This document shows, in pieces, positions 1 through 7,456 of a DNA stretch of 64,000 bases (position 1 is the first letter of the stretch; each line of letters begins with the position of its first letter). A program made the position numbers and the translations under genes. The stretch is taken from assembly GCF_014695975.1 (NCBI RefSeq), contig NZ_JACJPI010000076.1, positions 1 to 64,000 of the forward strand, given 5' to 3'. The notes beneath the pieces are model-generated. The model searched no databases. It had not been told where the DNA came from and saw only the letters and a list, made by a program, of their open reading frames with translations. This DNA is from Leptolyngbya sp. FACHB-321. GTDB taxonomy: Bacteria; Cyanobacteriota; Cyanobacteriia; Leptolyngbyales; Leptolyngbyaceae.

Positions 1-1794
1 GACTTAGAGTTGCTGTTGCTGGACGTACTAGAAACGTTGAGCGTGAAGGAACTGGAAGTGCAAACCCAGGGCGGGCATTGGTATCTGCTCCGCATCCGTC
101 CCTACCGCACACTCGAAAACCAGATTGATGGCGTGGTCTTGGTGCTCATGGATATTGATGCCCTCAAGCGTAGTGCCACGACACTCGAAGCGGCGCGAAA
201 CTATGCGGAAGCGATCGTCGAAACGGTGCAGGTGCCGCTAGTGGTGCTGGAGTCTGATTTGCGAGTCAATAAAGCCAATCGCTCGTTCTATGACACGTTT
301 CAGGTCGCACCGCTCGAAACTGCCCAAACGTTGATCTTTGAGTTAGGCAACGGGCAATGGAACATTCCTGGACTGCAAGCGCTACTGGAGGATGTGTTTA
401 GCCATGATGCGGTGCTGCAAAACTTTGAGGTCGAGCATGAGTTTGAGCGCATTGGGCAAAAAACCATGCTGCTGAATGGTTGGAAGATTCGCCAAGACGG
501 AGAGACTCAACGGCTTTTGCTGTCGCTCGAAGACATCACCGAGCGCAAGTACTTTGAAACGGAGCGCTCACAACTTCTGAGCCAGGAACAGGCGGCACGG
601 CAGGCAGCGGAAACTGCCAGTCGTGCGAAAGATGAATTTTTGTCGAACCTCTCCCATGAACTTCGCAACCCGCTGAATACGATGCTGGGCTGGGCACAAA
701 TTCTCCGCCAGCGCCAACAGGATGACGCAACAGTTGAGCGGGCACTCGACATTATAGAGCGGAGCGCCAGAGCGCAGTCTCAACTCATTGAAGACATGCT
801 GGACATTGCGCGGATTACCAGCGGCAAGCTGCACCTCAGCACACACCTGCTGGATCTAAGCACCCTTATCAATAATGCAGTCGAGTCTGTCCAACTGGCT
901 GCCGACGCTAAAGCGATTCAAGTGGTGGCGCAAGTCAACTCTGCCACCGTGGTGGGGGATGTTGATCGCTTGCAGCAAGTGTTGTGGAATCTGCTGTCTA
1001 ACGCCATCAAGTTCACACCAGCCGGTGGACGGGTGGACGTCACGTTAGCAACGGTGCAGAATCATGCCGCCATTCGCGTGACGGATACAGGACAGGGCAT
1101 TCGGGCAGAGCTACTGCCTTATGTGTTCGATCGCTTTCGTCAGGGCAATTCCAGCACTAGCAAAGATAAGCAGGGGTTGGGTTTGGGGTTGTCGATCGCC
1201 CGGCAGCTTGTGGAACTGCATGGCGGCACTGTGCAAGCAGAAAGCCCTGGCGAAGGACAAGGCACTACGCTGACTGTACGCTTACCGCTGCGATCGCTGC
1301 CCGTAGACATCACACCACCTGGTGCGCTAGAACTGACCGCGATCGAGCCTCTAGCGGTTGAGCCTCAGGCGTTGCCTTCGCTGGCAGGCTTAACCATTCT
1401 GGTGGTTGATGATGAGGTGGATAGCCTCGACCTGAATCGCTGGACGCTGGAAGATGCTGGTGCCACAGTGGTCGCTGTGACCGCAGCCAGAGACGCGATC
1501 GCGGCTCTCACGGCGTCTCCTAAGCGGTATGATGTGCTCTTGGCAGACATCGGTATGCCGGATGAAGATGGACTGATGCTGATCCGTCAGGTGCGAGCGC
1601 TGGAGGCAGCAGCGGGAGGACAAATTCCAGCCGCGGCTATCACTGCCTACGTGACCGAGCGTGAACGGCAAGGGGCGATCGAGGCTGGGTTCCAACGACA
1701 TCTGGCTAAACCGTTCGACTTGGCACAGTTGCTCTGGGTGGTGGCTGACCTAACTGGACAAGCCAGGGATGCGTCAGCCAAGCGTCAAAATTAG
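1..1794 (+). CDS. PAS / hybrid histidine kinase with C-terminal receiver (5' end outside window)
   Basis: The reading frame is open from base 1, so the gene begins upstream. Counting from base 10, residues 1-60 and about 65-180 resemble the PAS region that follows the CheB-CheR part of cyanobacterial CheB/CheR/PAS/kinase fusions. A HisKA domain follows, with the phosphoacceptor His near residue 216 in NLSHELRNPLN. The HATPase region (about 290-430) has the N box NLLSNAIKF and G boxes DTGQG and GLGLGLS. A receiver domain (about 455-575) has its Asp in LLADIGMPDEDG. The expected role is a phosphorelay sensor kinase that can pass phosphate to its own receiver. The gene ends in TAG followed directly by TGA. 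The CheB/CheR N-terminus is inferred from family architecture and is not visible. A separate CheB-like gene lies at 4474. Confidence 0.9.
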   Translation, partial: DLELLLLDVLETLSVKELEVQTQGGHWYLLRIRPYRTLENQIDGVVLVLMDIDALKRSATTLEAARNYAEAIVETVQVPLVVLESDLRVNKANRSFYDTFQVAPLETAQTLIFELGNGQWNIPGLQALLEDVFSHDAVLQNFEVEHEFERIGQKTMLLNGWKIRQDGETQRLLLSLEDITERKYFETERSQLLSQEQAARQAAETASRAKDEFLSNLSHELRNPLNTMLGWAQILRQRQQDDATVERALDIIERSARAQSQLIEDMLDIARITSGKLHLSTHLLDLSTLINNAVESVQLAADAKAIQVVAQVNSATVVGDVDRLQQVLWNLLSNAIKFTPAGGRVDVTLATVQNHAAIRVTDTGQGIRAELLPYVFDRFRQGNSSTSKDKQGLGLGLSIARQLVELHGGTVQAESPGEGQGTTLTVRLPLRSLPVDITPPGALELTAIEPLAVEPQALPSLAGLTILVVDDEVDSLDLNRWTLEDAGATVVAVTAARDAIAALTASPKRYDVLLADIGMPDEDGLMLIRQVRALEAAAGGQIPAAAITAYVTERERQGAIEAGFQRHLAKPFDLAQLLWVVADLTGQARDASAKRQN

Positions 1795-1817
1795 TGACTG
1801 GATAGGGGTTGCCAAAG

Positions 1818-1872
1818 ACTCTGACTGCGTAAACTGTTAGAGGACTAAAGCCACCCCACCAACAGTCAGAGT
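1818..1872 (+). terminator. Perfect 10-bp inverted repeat after the kinase gene, possible terminator
   Basis: ACTCTGACTG at 1818-1827 pairs with CAGTCAGAGT at 1863-1872 across a 35-nt loop, 23 nt after the kinase stop codon. There is no T-run, so a Rho-independent terminator is only a possibility. The right arm abuts the dispersed repeat that starts at 1876, so the structure may instead belong to that element. Confidence 0.3.
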
Positions 1873-1875
1873 TGG

Positions 1876-1937
1876 CTTAGTTATAGCATCAGAAAAATTC
1901 TGGTCGTTAGTGAGCAGTTGGAGTGAACTGTCCCATT
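1876..1937 (+). repeat. Dispersed repeat copy A (IS-end-like, terminating in CTGTCCCATT)
   Basis: This 62-bp stretch matches 13261-13322 at 56 of 62 positions by eye. Related inverted pieces lie at 13482-13519 and 57540-57638. The shared core reads AAAAATTCTGGTCG and the end reads CTGTCCCATT. No transposase is adjacent. The best guess is a solo transposon end or MITE fragment. Confidence 0.6.
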
Positions 1938-1947
1938 CTGCAAAGTT

Positions 1948-1989
1948 AGCTTTAAGTTCTGAAAGCCTGATCTGGAAGAACTTAAAGCT
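1948..1989. repeat. Perfect 13-bp inverted repeat
   Basis: AGCTTTAAGTTCT at 1948-1960 pairs exactly with AGAACTTAAAGCT at 1977-1989 across a 16-nt loop. It directly follows repeat copy A and lies about 50 bp beyond the end of the minus-strand gene at 2037-2399. It could be that gene's terminator on the minus strand or part of the mobile repeat. Confidence 0.45.
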
Positions 1990-2036
1990 ATCATTACCTC
2001 TTTAGGACTACCAACGGATGAACTGCCCATTGTTTT

Positions 2037-2399
2037 TCATTTCACGGTACTGTTGGTACGATCGCTTCTATAACTTAATGAAAGTTTAATAGCGGGTTTG
2101 TAATCAAGGCAGTTGATCGCCTCTTCACTCAGCGCTTTGTAGGGATGAACAGGGCATTTTAGATGGTAATCATGAGTAAAAAAGGTGCAACGGGAGCACG
2201 GAACCTGGTGCAATCGTTGCACCTTTGTCCACCCCTGTGTGGCAGCCTTGCCAATTGACCATAAGAAGCTAACTAGAACAAGCCAAAGGCAAACGGTAAA
2301 AATAGTGCTCGTCATGACTGGGGTAGCATCAGCAAAAGGGGGATCGGTATGAGAAGCACTTGGGGTTGCATAGAGTTGTCGCCAGGTCGCTGAGAACAT
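2037..2399 (-). CDS. Small membrane protein with Cys-rich C-terminal motif
   Basis: 120 aa. A single hydrophobic segment (about residues 31-48) is followed by a cysteine motif of the form C-x2-C-x(12)-C-x2-HP-...-C-x-D-Y (CSRC, KCPVHP, NCLDY). I recognise this as a recurring motif in small cyanobacterial proteins of unknown function; the spacing suggests a metal-binding knuckle. The protein at 49910-50743 ends with a closely similar motif. It follows the gene at 2489-3493 on the same strand after 89 bp and may be co-transcribed. The function is unknown and the start is the first Met in frame. Confidence 0.65.
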   Translation of the reverse strand: MFSATWRQLYATPSASHTDPPFADATPVMTSTIFTVCLWLVLVSFLWSIGKAATQGWTKVQRLHQVPCSRCTFFTHDYHLKCPVHPYKALSEEAINCLDYKPAIKLSLSYRSDRTNSTVK

Positions 2400-2488
2400 T
2401 GGAGTAAAAGGGCTGTAGACTTTGTCTAGCTAAGGGCTTTACGGCTGCACCCCTTCCTGACCTGAGTGGCGATATGATCACGCTCAGA

Positions 2489-3493
2489 TCAACAGCTCGC
2501 TCTAGTCGCCGTATAGATGGGTTGCAGTTCTACCGCACCTGGTGCTTGAGGTTGCTCCAGGTTCGACCCATACAAATCGACAAAGCGCTTAAAGAGCTGC
2601 ATTGTTTTGTGATTCACTTGACCAAGCTGGGCAGAACGGTGGATCTTTGCTTTGTTCAGCTTTTGGAGGTAAGGTAAATCCTCAAACACGGTTAAGCCCG
2701 CAGCAAGATGCAAGGCAATTTGCAGCAGCGGTCTTGGTAAAGCCAGATTGCTGTAGATATCAATGAATAACTTGTGCTCGTTCTGGCTCAACGGTAAGAC
2801 GTTGAAGAGCACAGCAATTTTATTGCCGTTATGAACAGGAATACTCAGTTCAATGGTGTAAGGCGTGTGCAGCGTGAGCTCTACCTCAACTACAGGCTGT
2901 CTTACCAGGCTGAGTACATTAGGTGAAGCCTCTAGAACCGTTTGAAATTTCAGGCTACCCCCGATTGCGGTTGCTTCAAACTGACTCACATCAATCACTT
3001 TCAGGTTGTTCAGGCTAAAGCCATGCACTGATTCCAAATGCTTTAAATTCAACAGGTGATAGATCTGACACAGGTAAGGAATCGGTAAAACATATTCCTG
3101 AGTAATCAAGTGATATTTTTCCAATTGAAGCATTCTTGCCTCAGTTTGGTGACGATAAGCTGCGTGCTGAGGCGTAGTGGAACTCAGTTTGTAGTGCTTG
3201 AGCGTACTGATCTGATCGGCGCTTAAACGTTCGGTTGCCATCTTGGCTGGCTTTAGATCAAGCCATACAATGAAGAGCAAAGCAACCAGAAGCACCTGGG
3301 CAAGCGCGATCGCGCTTGCCCAAGTGCCAGCAGCAAAGCAGGCAAGGCTGCGATCGATAAGGGCAACCATCCAAGCAAAACTGCCAAAGTTCCAGAGTCT
3401 ATCCCGAAGGTTGGTCACAAGCAGAGGCACTTTAGCCAACGCGCTGGTACTCATGCCATCATCCGCGTGATGGCGTTGTGTATCGTTAGTCAT
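2489..3493 (-). CDS. Hypothetical membrane protein
   Basis: 334 aa, family not recognised. A hydrophobic stretch at about residues 55-77 (LACFAAGTWASAIALAQVLL and on) gives one or two membrane segments. The rest is a soluble domain with a run of predicted beta strands (about 150-250), including EVELTLHTPYTIELSIPVH. No catalytic signature is visible. The first Met starts MTNDTQRHHADDG. Codon use and length make it convincing as a gene. The Cys-motif protein follows it on the same strand, which suggests a two-gene unit, perhaps at the membrane. Confidence 0.7.
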   Translation of the reverse strand: MTNDTQRHHADDGMSTSALAKVPLLVTNLRDRLWNFGSFAWMVALIDRSLACFAAGTWASAIALAQVLLVALLFIVWLDLKPAKMATERLSADQISTLKHYKLSSTTPQHAAYRHQTEARMLQLEKYHLITQEYVLPIPYLCQIYHLLNLKHLESVHGFSLNNLKVIDVSQFEATAIGGSLKFQTVLEASPNVLSLVRQPVVEVELTLHTPYTIELSIPVHNGNKIAVLFNVLPLSQNEHKLFIDIYSNLALPRPLLQIALHLAAGLTVFEDLPYLQKLNKAKIHRSAQLGQVNHKTMQLFKRFVDLYGSNLEQPQAPGAVELQPIYTATRASC

Positions 3494-3616
3494 AGGTAGT
3501 TAAGATTGGTTTGCAGGCAAGCCCTTGCTGTACAGGCCGTCTGTTTCGGGCGACAGAGTAGTCTTAAAAAGCAGCAAAGCGCTGCTCTTTAGACCTTGAT
3601 TGAGAACACACAAACA

Positions 3617-3970
3617 CTACGATTGCGTCACAAGCTTGACCGTCGCGTTTTGTAAGCCGGGACGCTGCACGGCTGCTAACGTCTGATACACGGCATATTT
3701 TTGGTTGATGGCGTTAAGCAATTGAGACATATCGTGCTTTCTAGCCATGCCCCAGAGGTCGGTAATTAAATCAAGCGAACCGTCCTCGTTCTGAGACCAG
3801 CCCATGTCATAACCGCCCTCAAGCACGGCAACAATATCAGCCCGAACGTGTTGGCAATTAGAGCCACGCACCATCGCATCAGTCTGAACAACAAAGCCCA
3901 GTTGACGGAGAGAGTCTTGCAAAATAGCAATATCGGTCAATTTGCTGCGGAAAGTATTGAAGTGAGACAT
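3617..3970 (-). CDS. DUF1257 (Ycf35-like) protein
   Basis: 117 aa when started at the ATG at 3970-3968, which has AAGGA seven bases upstream; the longer frame to 4000 adds ten residues without such a site. The sequence opens MSHFNTFRSKLTD and contains RADIVAVLEGGYDMGW and LWGMARKHD, matching the DUF1257/Ycf35 family of cyanobacteria and red-algal plastids. The family's function is not established. There is no obvious operon partner; the flanks are gene-poor. Confidence 0.85.
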   Translation of the reverse strand: MSHFNTFRSKLTDIAILQDSLRQLGFVVQTDAMVRGSNCQHVRADIVAVLEGGYDMGWSQNEDGSLDLITDLWGMARKHDMSQLLNAINQKYAVYQTLAAVQRPGLQNATVKLVTQS

Positions 3971-4000
3971 TGTAGATTCCTTAAGATTGAATGTTAACAA

Positions 4001-4473
4001 TCAGTGAATGCAATGAACTGGAACTGCTGATGAACGCTCTTCACTCATCGTCTTTGTATCGATTGGTTACGAAGAAACAGTTGTGTAAAGATTTGTGCTT
4101 CCTTCAGAATGGCAGCCGTATGTTCGAAATTGAGTATAGGTAAGGGTTGCTTTTCTGTAGGAGTTGTAGAAGTTGTATAAGTAGCGTCAGAAGGTCCGTA
4201 GATTCACTCGGAAGACTGAAAGCGGCTCTACCAAATTGGGTAAGAAAACGATTACGATCAGCCAATAGTAAGAGTTTCACCTCTTAGCGGTGGTCGCTGT
4301 TGATCAACGATTGAAAGCGCCAATTAGTGCTGGACGCTGAATGTACAGCAGCATTCACGAGTCGGGCTTCGACGTAAGCGCTCAACCGAATGTAGCCAGA
4401 AGTCAGCAGTGAAAAAGGCTTCTGGGATGGCTTTCAAACTGAGTGACGTACTTTATTTACTTAAAAGTAATTT
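4001..4473. other. Intergenic, no gene seen
   Basis: 473 bases between the divergently oriented DUF1257 and CheB-like genes. Promoters for both must lie here, but no convincing -35/-10 pair or repeat was found by eye. Confidence 0.5.
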
Positions 4474-5520
4474 ATGCTTGGACGCGACATCATTGTCATT
4501 GGCACGTCAGCCGGCGGACTCAAAGCACTCGGCACAATTTTAGGCGCGTTGCCTCCTAACCTGGATGCGACTCTCTTCATCGTGCGGCACCTCGCTGCCG
4601 ATCAGCCCAGCATCCTGCCCCAAATTCTTGCCGATGTCGGCTCTCTCCCGGTCTCTCACCCTACTGACGGCGAAGCCATTCAAACGGGACACATTTACGT
4701 TGCGCCGCCCGATTACCATCTCTTGGTCAACCAAGGCTCGATGCGCGTGGTGCGTGGACCGCAAGAAAACCGCTTTCGACCCGCGATCGATGCGCTCTTT
4801 CGTTCCGCTGCCCGTGCGTATGGTGCCAGAGCCGTGGGTGTTGTGCTCACTGGCTATTTGGATGATGGCACCGTGGGCTTGCAGGCAATCAAGCAGCGTG
4901 GCGGCGTAGCGATCGTGCAGGACCCCAACGAAGCCGAATATCCCAGCATGGCCAAGAGTGCGTTGCGGTACGTGAAGGTTGACCACTGCCTGCCACTGGC
5001 GGAAATCTCAGACCGGCTTGTGCAGTTGTCCCATACACCTACCGCTGAGGCGGAGATACATCCTATGAGTGACGCGCTCGACATTGAAGCCAAAATCGCG
5101 GAACAGCAGATGAATACCCAGGAGTTGTTAGAGCACGTCGAAGCGATCGGCACTCGCACGACTTACACCTGCCCCGAATGCAACGGCAGTATCTGGCAAA
5201 TTGGTCAGGACGAGCTACTCCGGTTTCGCTGTCACATCGGGCATTCCTTTACAGCGAATGTGTTCCTAGCAGAGCAAACGCAGAATGTTGAAAATGCGCT
5301 GTGGACGGCGGTGCGGGTCATGGAGGAAAAAGTCACCTTTTCGCGTCAGATGGCGGAGCAGATGAAAAACTACAACTTACAGAAGGCAACAGCCAAATAC
5401 GAAGAGCACGCCAAACAGCTGGATGCTGAGGTGGCACTCATTCGAGGCATTATTCTCGACGGCTTTGCGACTAAACGCGCCGTTGCCGCAGTCGAAGAGG
5501 AGCAGCCAGAAGCACTGTAG
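4474..5520 (+). CDS. cheB: CheB-type protein-glutamate methylesterase, no receiver domain
   Basis: 348 aa. Residues 5-190 form the CheB catalytic domain: GTSAGG with the nucleophile Ser12, His39 in VRHLAAD, and the Asp of TGYLDDGTVG near residue 131. Canonical CheB carries an N-terminal receiver that controls activity; here the protein starts directly with the esterase. The C-terminus (about 230-265) has a TCPECNG...RFRCHIGH cluster that may bind metal, followed by a helical tail. CheB hydrolyses methyl-glutamate on chemoreceptors. Stand-alone forms are common in cyanobacteria and may serve other signalling. No chemotaxis operon is adjacent, so the partner is unknown. It ends with TAG. Confidence 0.88.
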   Translation: MLGRDIIVIGTSAGGLKALGTILGALPPNLDATLFIVRHLAADQPSILPQILADVGSLPVSHPTDGEAIQTGHIYVAPPDYHLLVNQGSMRVVRGPQENRFRPAIDALFRSAARAYGARAVGVVLTGYLDDGTVGLQAIKQRGGVAIVQDPNEAEYPSMAKSALRYVKVDHCLPLAEISDRLVQLSHTPTAEAEIHPMSDALDIEAKIAEQQMNTQELLEHVEAIGTRTTYTCPECNGSIWQIGQDELLRFRCHIGHSFTANVFLAEQTQNVENALWTAVRVMEEKVTFSRQMAEQMKNYNLQKATAKYEEHAKQLDAEVALIRGIILDGFATKRAVAAVEEEQPEAL

Positions 5521-5644
5521 CGCCAGACCTGCCGCCTAAAGTGTGAAACTGAGCACGGACACTAGACGCGTTCTGTGTGTTCCGTTAGGCTTGCCACCAG
5601 GACAAAAACGTTCGGATCCCACCCCGTTGGCCCACAGCATTTCC

Positions 5645-5959
5645 TCAAAGCACAGGCACTGAAGTATCATGCTGCTGGTTAAGACCCGTTGGCTCAGTTG
5701 GAGCCGCTTTGATCGCTAAGCGATCGCACCTAGTAACCTCGACTAGAGCCATAGTCGAAAAGTTTGTGACATAAACTTCCAGTTGGGCTTCTGGTAGTGC
5801 TTCAAACAAAAGTCGCTCTCTGGGAAAAATGACGCGTTCGAAGTACCAGTTTGGCAGATTGGTAATCCGAACAAGCTTAATTTTCCGAGTGTTATTGGAG
5901 TAGTAGCAGAGAATGCGATTCGCACAATCAGCAGGCAAGCTATCTAAAATTTGAGTCAT
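5645..5959 (-). CDS. DUF1830 family protein
   Basis: 104 aa from the ATG at 5959-5957, which is preceded by AAAAGG at a suitable distance; the open frame runs 27 codons further upstream without a better site. It reads MTQILDSLPADCANRILCYY, then ITNLPNWYFERV and LLFEALPEAQLEVY. This matches the cyanobacterial DUF1830 family, whose function is unknown. It is a small soluble protein without motifs that suggest catalysis. Confidence 0.85.
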   Translation of the reverse strand: MTQILDSLPADCANRILCYYSNNTRKIKLVRITNLPNWYFERVIFPRERLLFEALPEAQLEVYVTNFSTMALVEVTRCDRLAIKAAPTEPTGLNQQHDTSVPVL

Positions 5960-6040
5960 TGTGATGCCTTTTATAAGGTTTACGACCAGTGCAGTTTTGT
6001 GGCGATCACGCCTAGCAGGACGACCAAACTGAGCGCTCAC

Positions 6041-6450
6041 TGAAAAGAGTTAACACCCTGAAAAAGTTCCTGCTAGGCCCAGGTAAACAGAGAGCCAAAA
6101 GCCACTGCCTCTAGCCCCTTGTGCTTGTTGCCGCTGGTCATTGAAAGTGTTAAGTTAGGTCGCTACAAGCTAGACCAGAAGCGGTAAATTTGGCTTTTGA
6201 GCAAATGCAGTACATTAAACTTCTTTAACTCAAAAGAAAGTAAGTCTGACGTTAAAAAGCAGTATGCTCCTTCACTGTTAAAGCTCGTGTCTGAGTTCAT
6301 GCCTTACTTGCGTCTAACTTAGACAAAGACAACTAAAACATTCAAAAGTTACAGACGAGGCTTGACTGCTTTACCTAATCAGATACAGAACTTCTTTGGT
6401 GCTTTCTGCTGTAGTAAGAACCATTAAAGCTGGTTAGAGGAGTCTGATTC
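6041..6450. other. Intergenic, no gene seen
   Basis: 410 bases between the divergent DUF1830 gene and the small gene at 6451. No supported gene, repeat or hairpin was found. Confidence 0.5.
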
Positions 6451-6660
6451 ATGGCTGCAATCCGCGTCACAGGACCCAAGTTTCGTCAGACCCAATGGGT
6501 GAGTTTTATTGGTGGCGAAGGGGCTGTGCGAAGCTACACACCTGGCGCTGGCAGCTGGACTTACCTGATTGAAATGACACTGGGTCCAGAACCCAACTTT
6601 GGCAGAGTGGGCGCCGAAACAACAGTGATGCTCAATGAGGCCGATCTGCGTGCAGCCTGA
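6451..6660 (+). CDS. Small conserved cyanobacterial protein
   Basis: 69 aa. The ATG follows AGAGGAG at a normal distance. The sequence contains QTQWVSFIGGEGAVRSY, then SWTYLIEMTLGPEPNFGR and VMLNEADLRAA, a compact all-beta pattern that looks like an SH3-like or regulatory fold. I recall similar small proteins in cyanobacterial genomes but cannot name a family. No operon partner follows. Confidence 0.7.
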   Translation: MAAIRVTGPKFRQTQWVSFIGGEGAVRSYTPGAGSWTYLIEMTLGPEPNFGRVGAETTVMLNEADLRAA

Positions 6661-7456
6661 CCTCAAAGCGAAATTATTCACAGAGCTTCTAGTGGCCTTG
6701 CTCGTCGTGATGCTCTGGATCAGTAGCTTGGTCTTGCTTTCACTAGACATCACTAGACATCGCTCCGCTAGCAATCATCGGGAGCGTGCCTGCTGTGTGA
6801 GGGCGAACGTGTATGCAGACTGGGTGCTTTAGCGTGGCGCCTGCTGCCATACCGGAAGTTGTGGTGCCGAGCCAGCACCGTTGCCATCACTGGGTCGGAC
6901 CATGAGCACTTACACTGTACGCACTCTTGCCCGAGCAGAAGCGCTCTCTTAATCACTGGCAGCAACATGAGTAGCCTTGGCTTCCCTGGTATCACCTACC
7001 GTTGGTTCGGCAACTTAAACCACAAAGGCACCACGCTTCAAAGTCTTTCAAGGCTGGTGTGTTAGCAGCCCTGAATTTAAACCAAGGTTAAAGCAACGAG
7101 GAGTTACCGATGTGTGGTTCAAGGTGCTGGCGAGCGAACTCAAAGACTGAAGGTGAACTGATACTATAGCCATTGCCACTAAGGTTGCGGTGAACTCTAA
7201 AACTCACTAAGCAGCAGCGTCCGTTTGCAAAAATGCAATGCCGCAAGCTTTATGGCGACCGCTATACATTTAAGGAAACGTTCCGCCGCTCCTTGGCTGC
7301 CTTACACGGCCTGCCCTCAGTATCAGGTGCCTGATGATCCCCTTCCTCATGGTTCCAGGGGTGGGGTACCGATCAAAAGCTGAGGCAGGCGGGTTGGACG
7401 TTAGTGCCCACGGCTCAAGCACAAAACGCTTTGATGCGACCGGCAGTACAACAGGT
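6661..7456. other. Gene-poor stretch with no convincing gene
   Basis: 796 bases. A hydrophobic frame of 65 codons begins inside the previous gene at 6635 (AKLFTELLVALLVVMLWIS) and could encode a one-helix membrane peptide, but nothing else supports it. A 10-bp direct repeat, TCACTAGACA, occurs at about 6740 and 6750. The rest looks like decayed or non-coding DNA. Confidence 0.4.

Noticed and set aside
4540-4986. Minus-strand open frame inside the CheB-like gene
   Set aside because: It is the antisense shadow of a well-conserved coding region.
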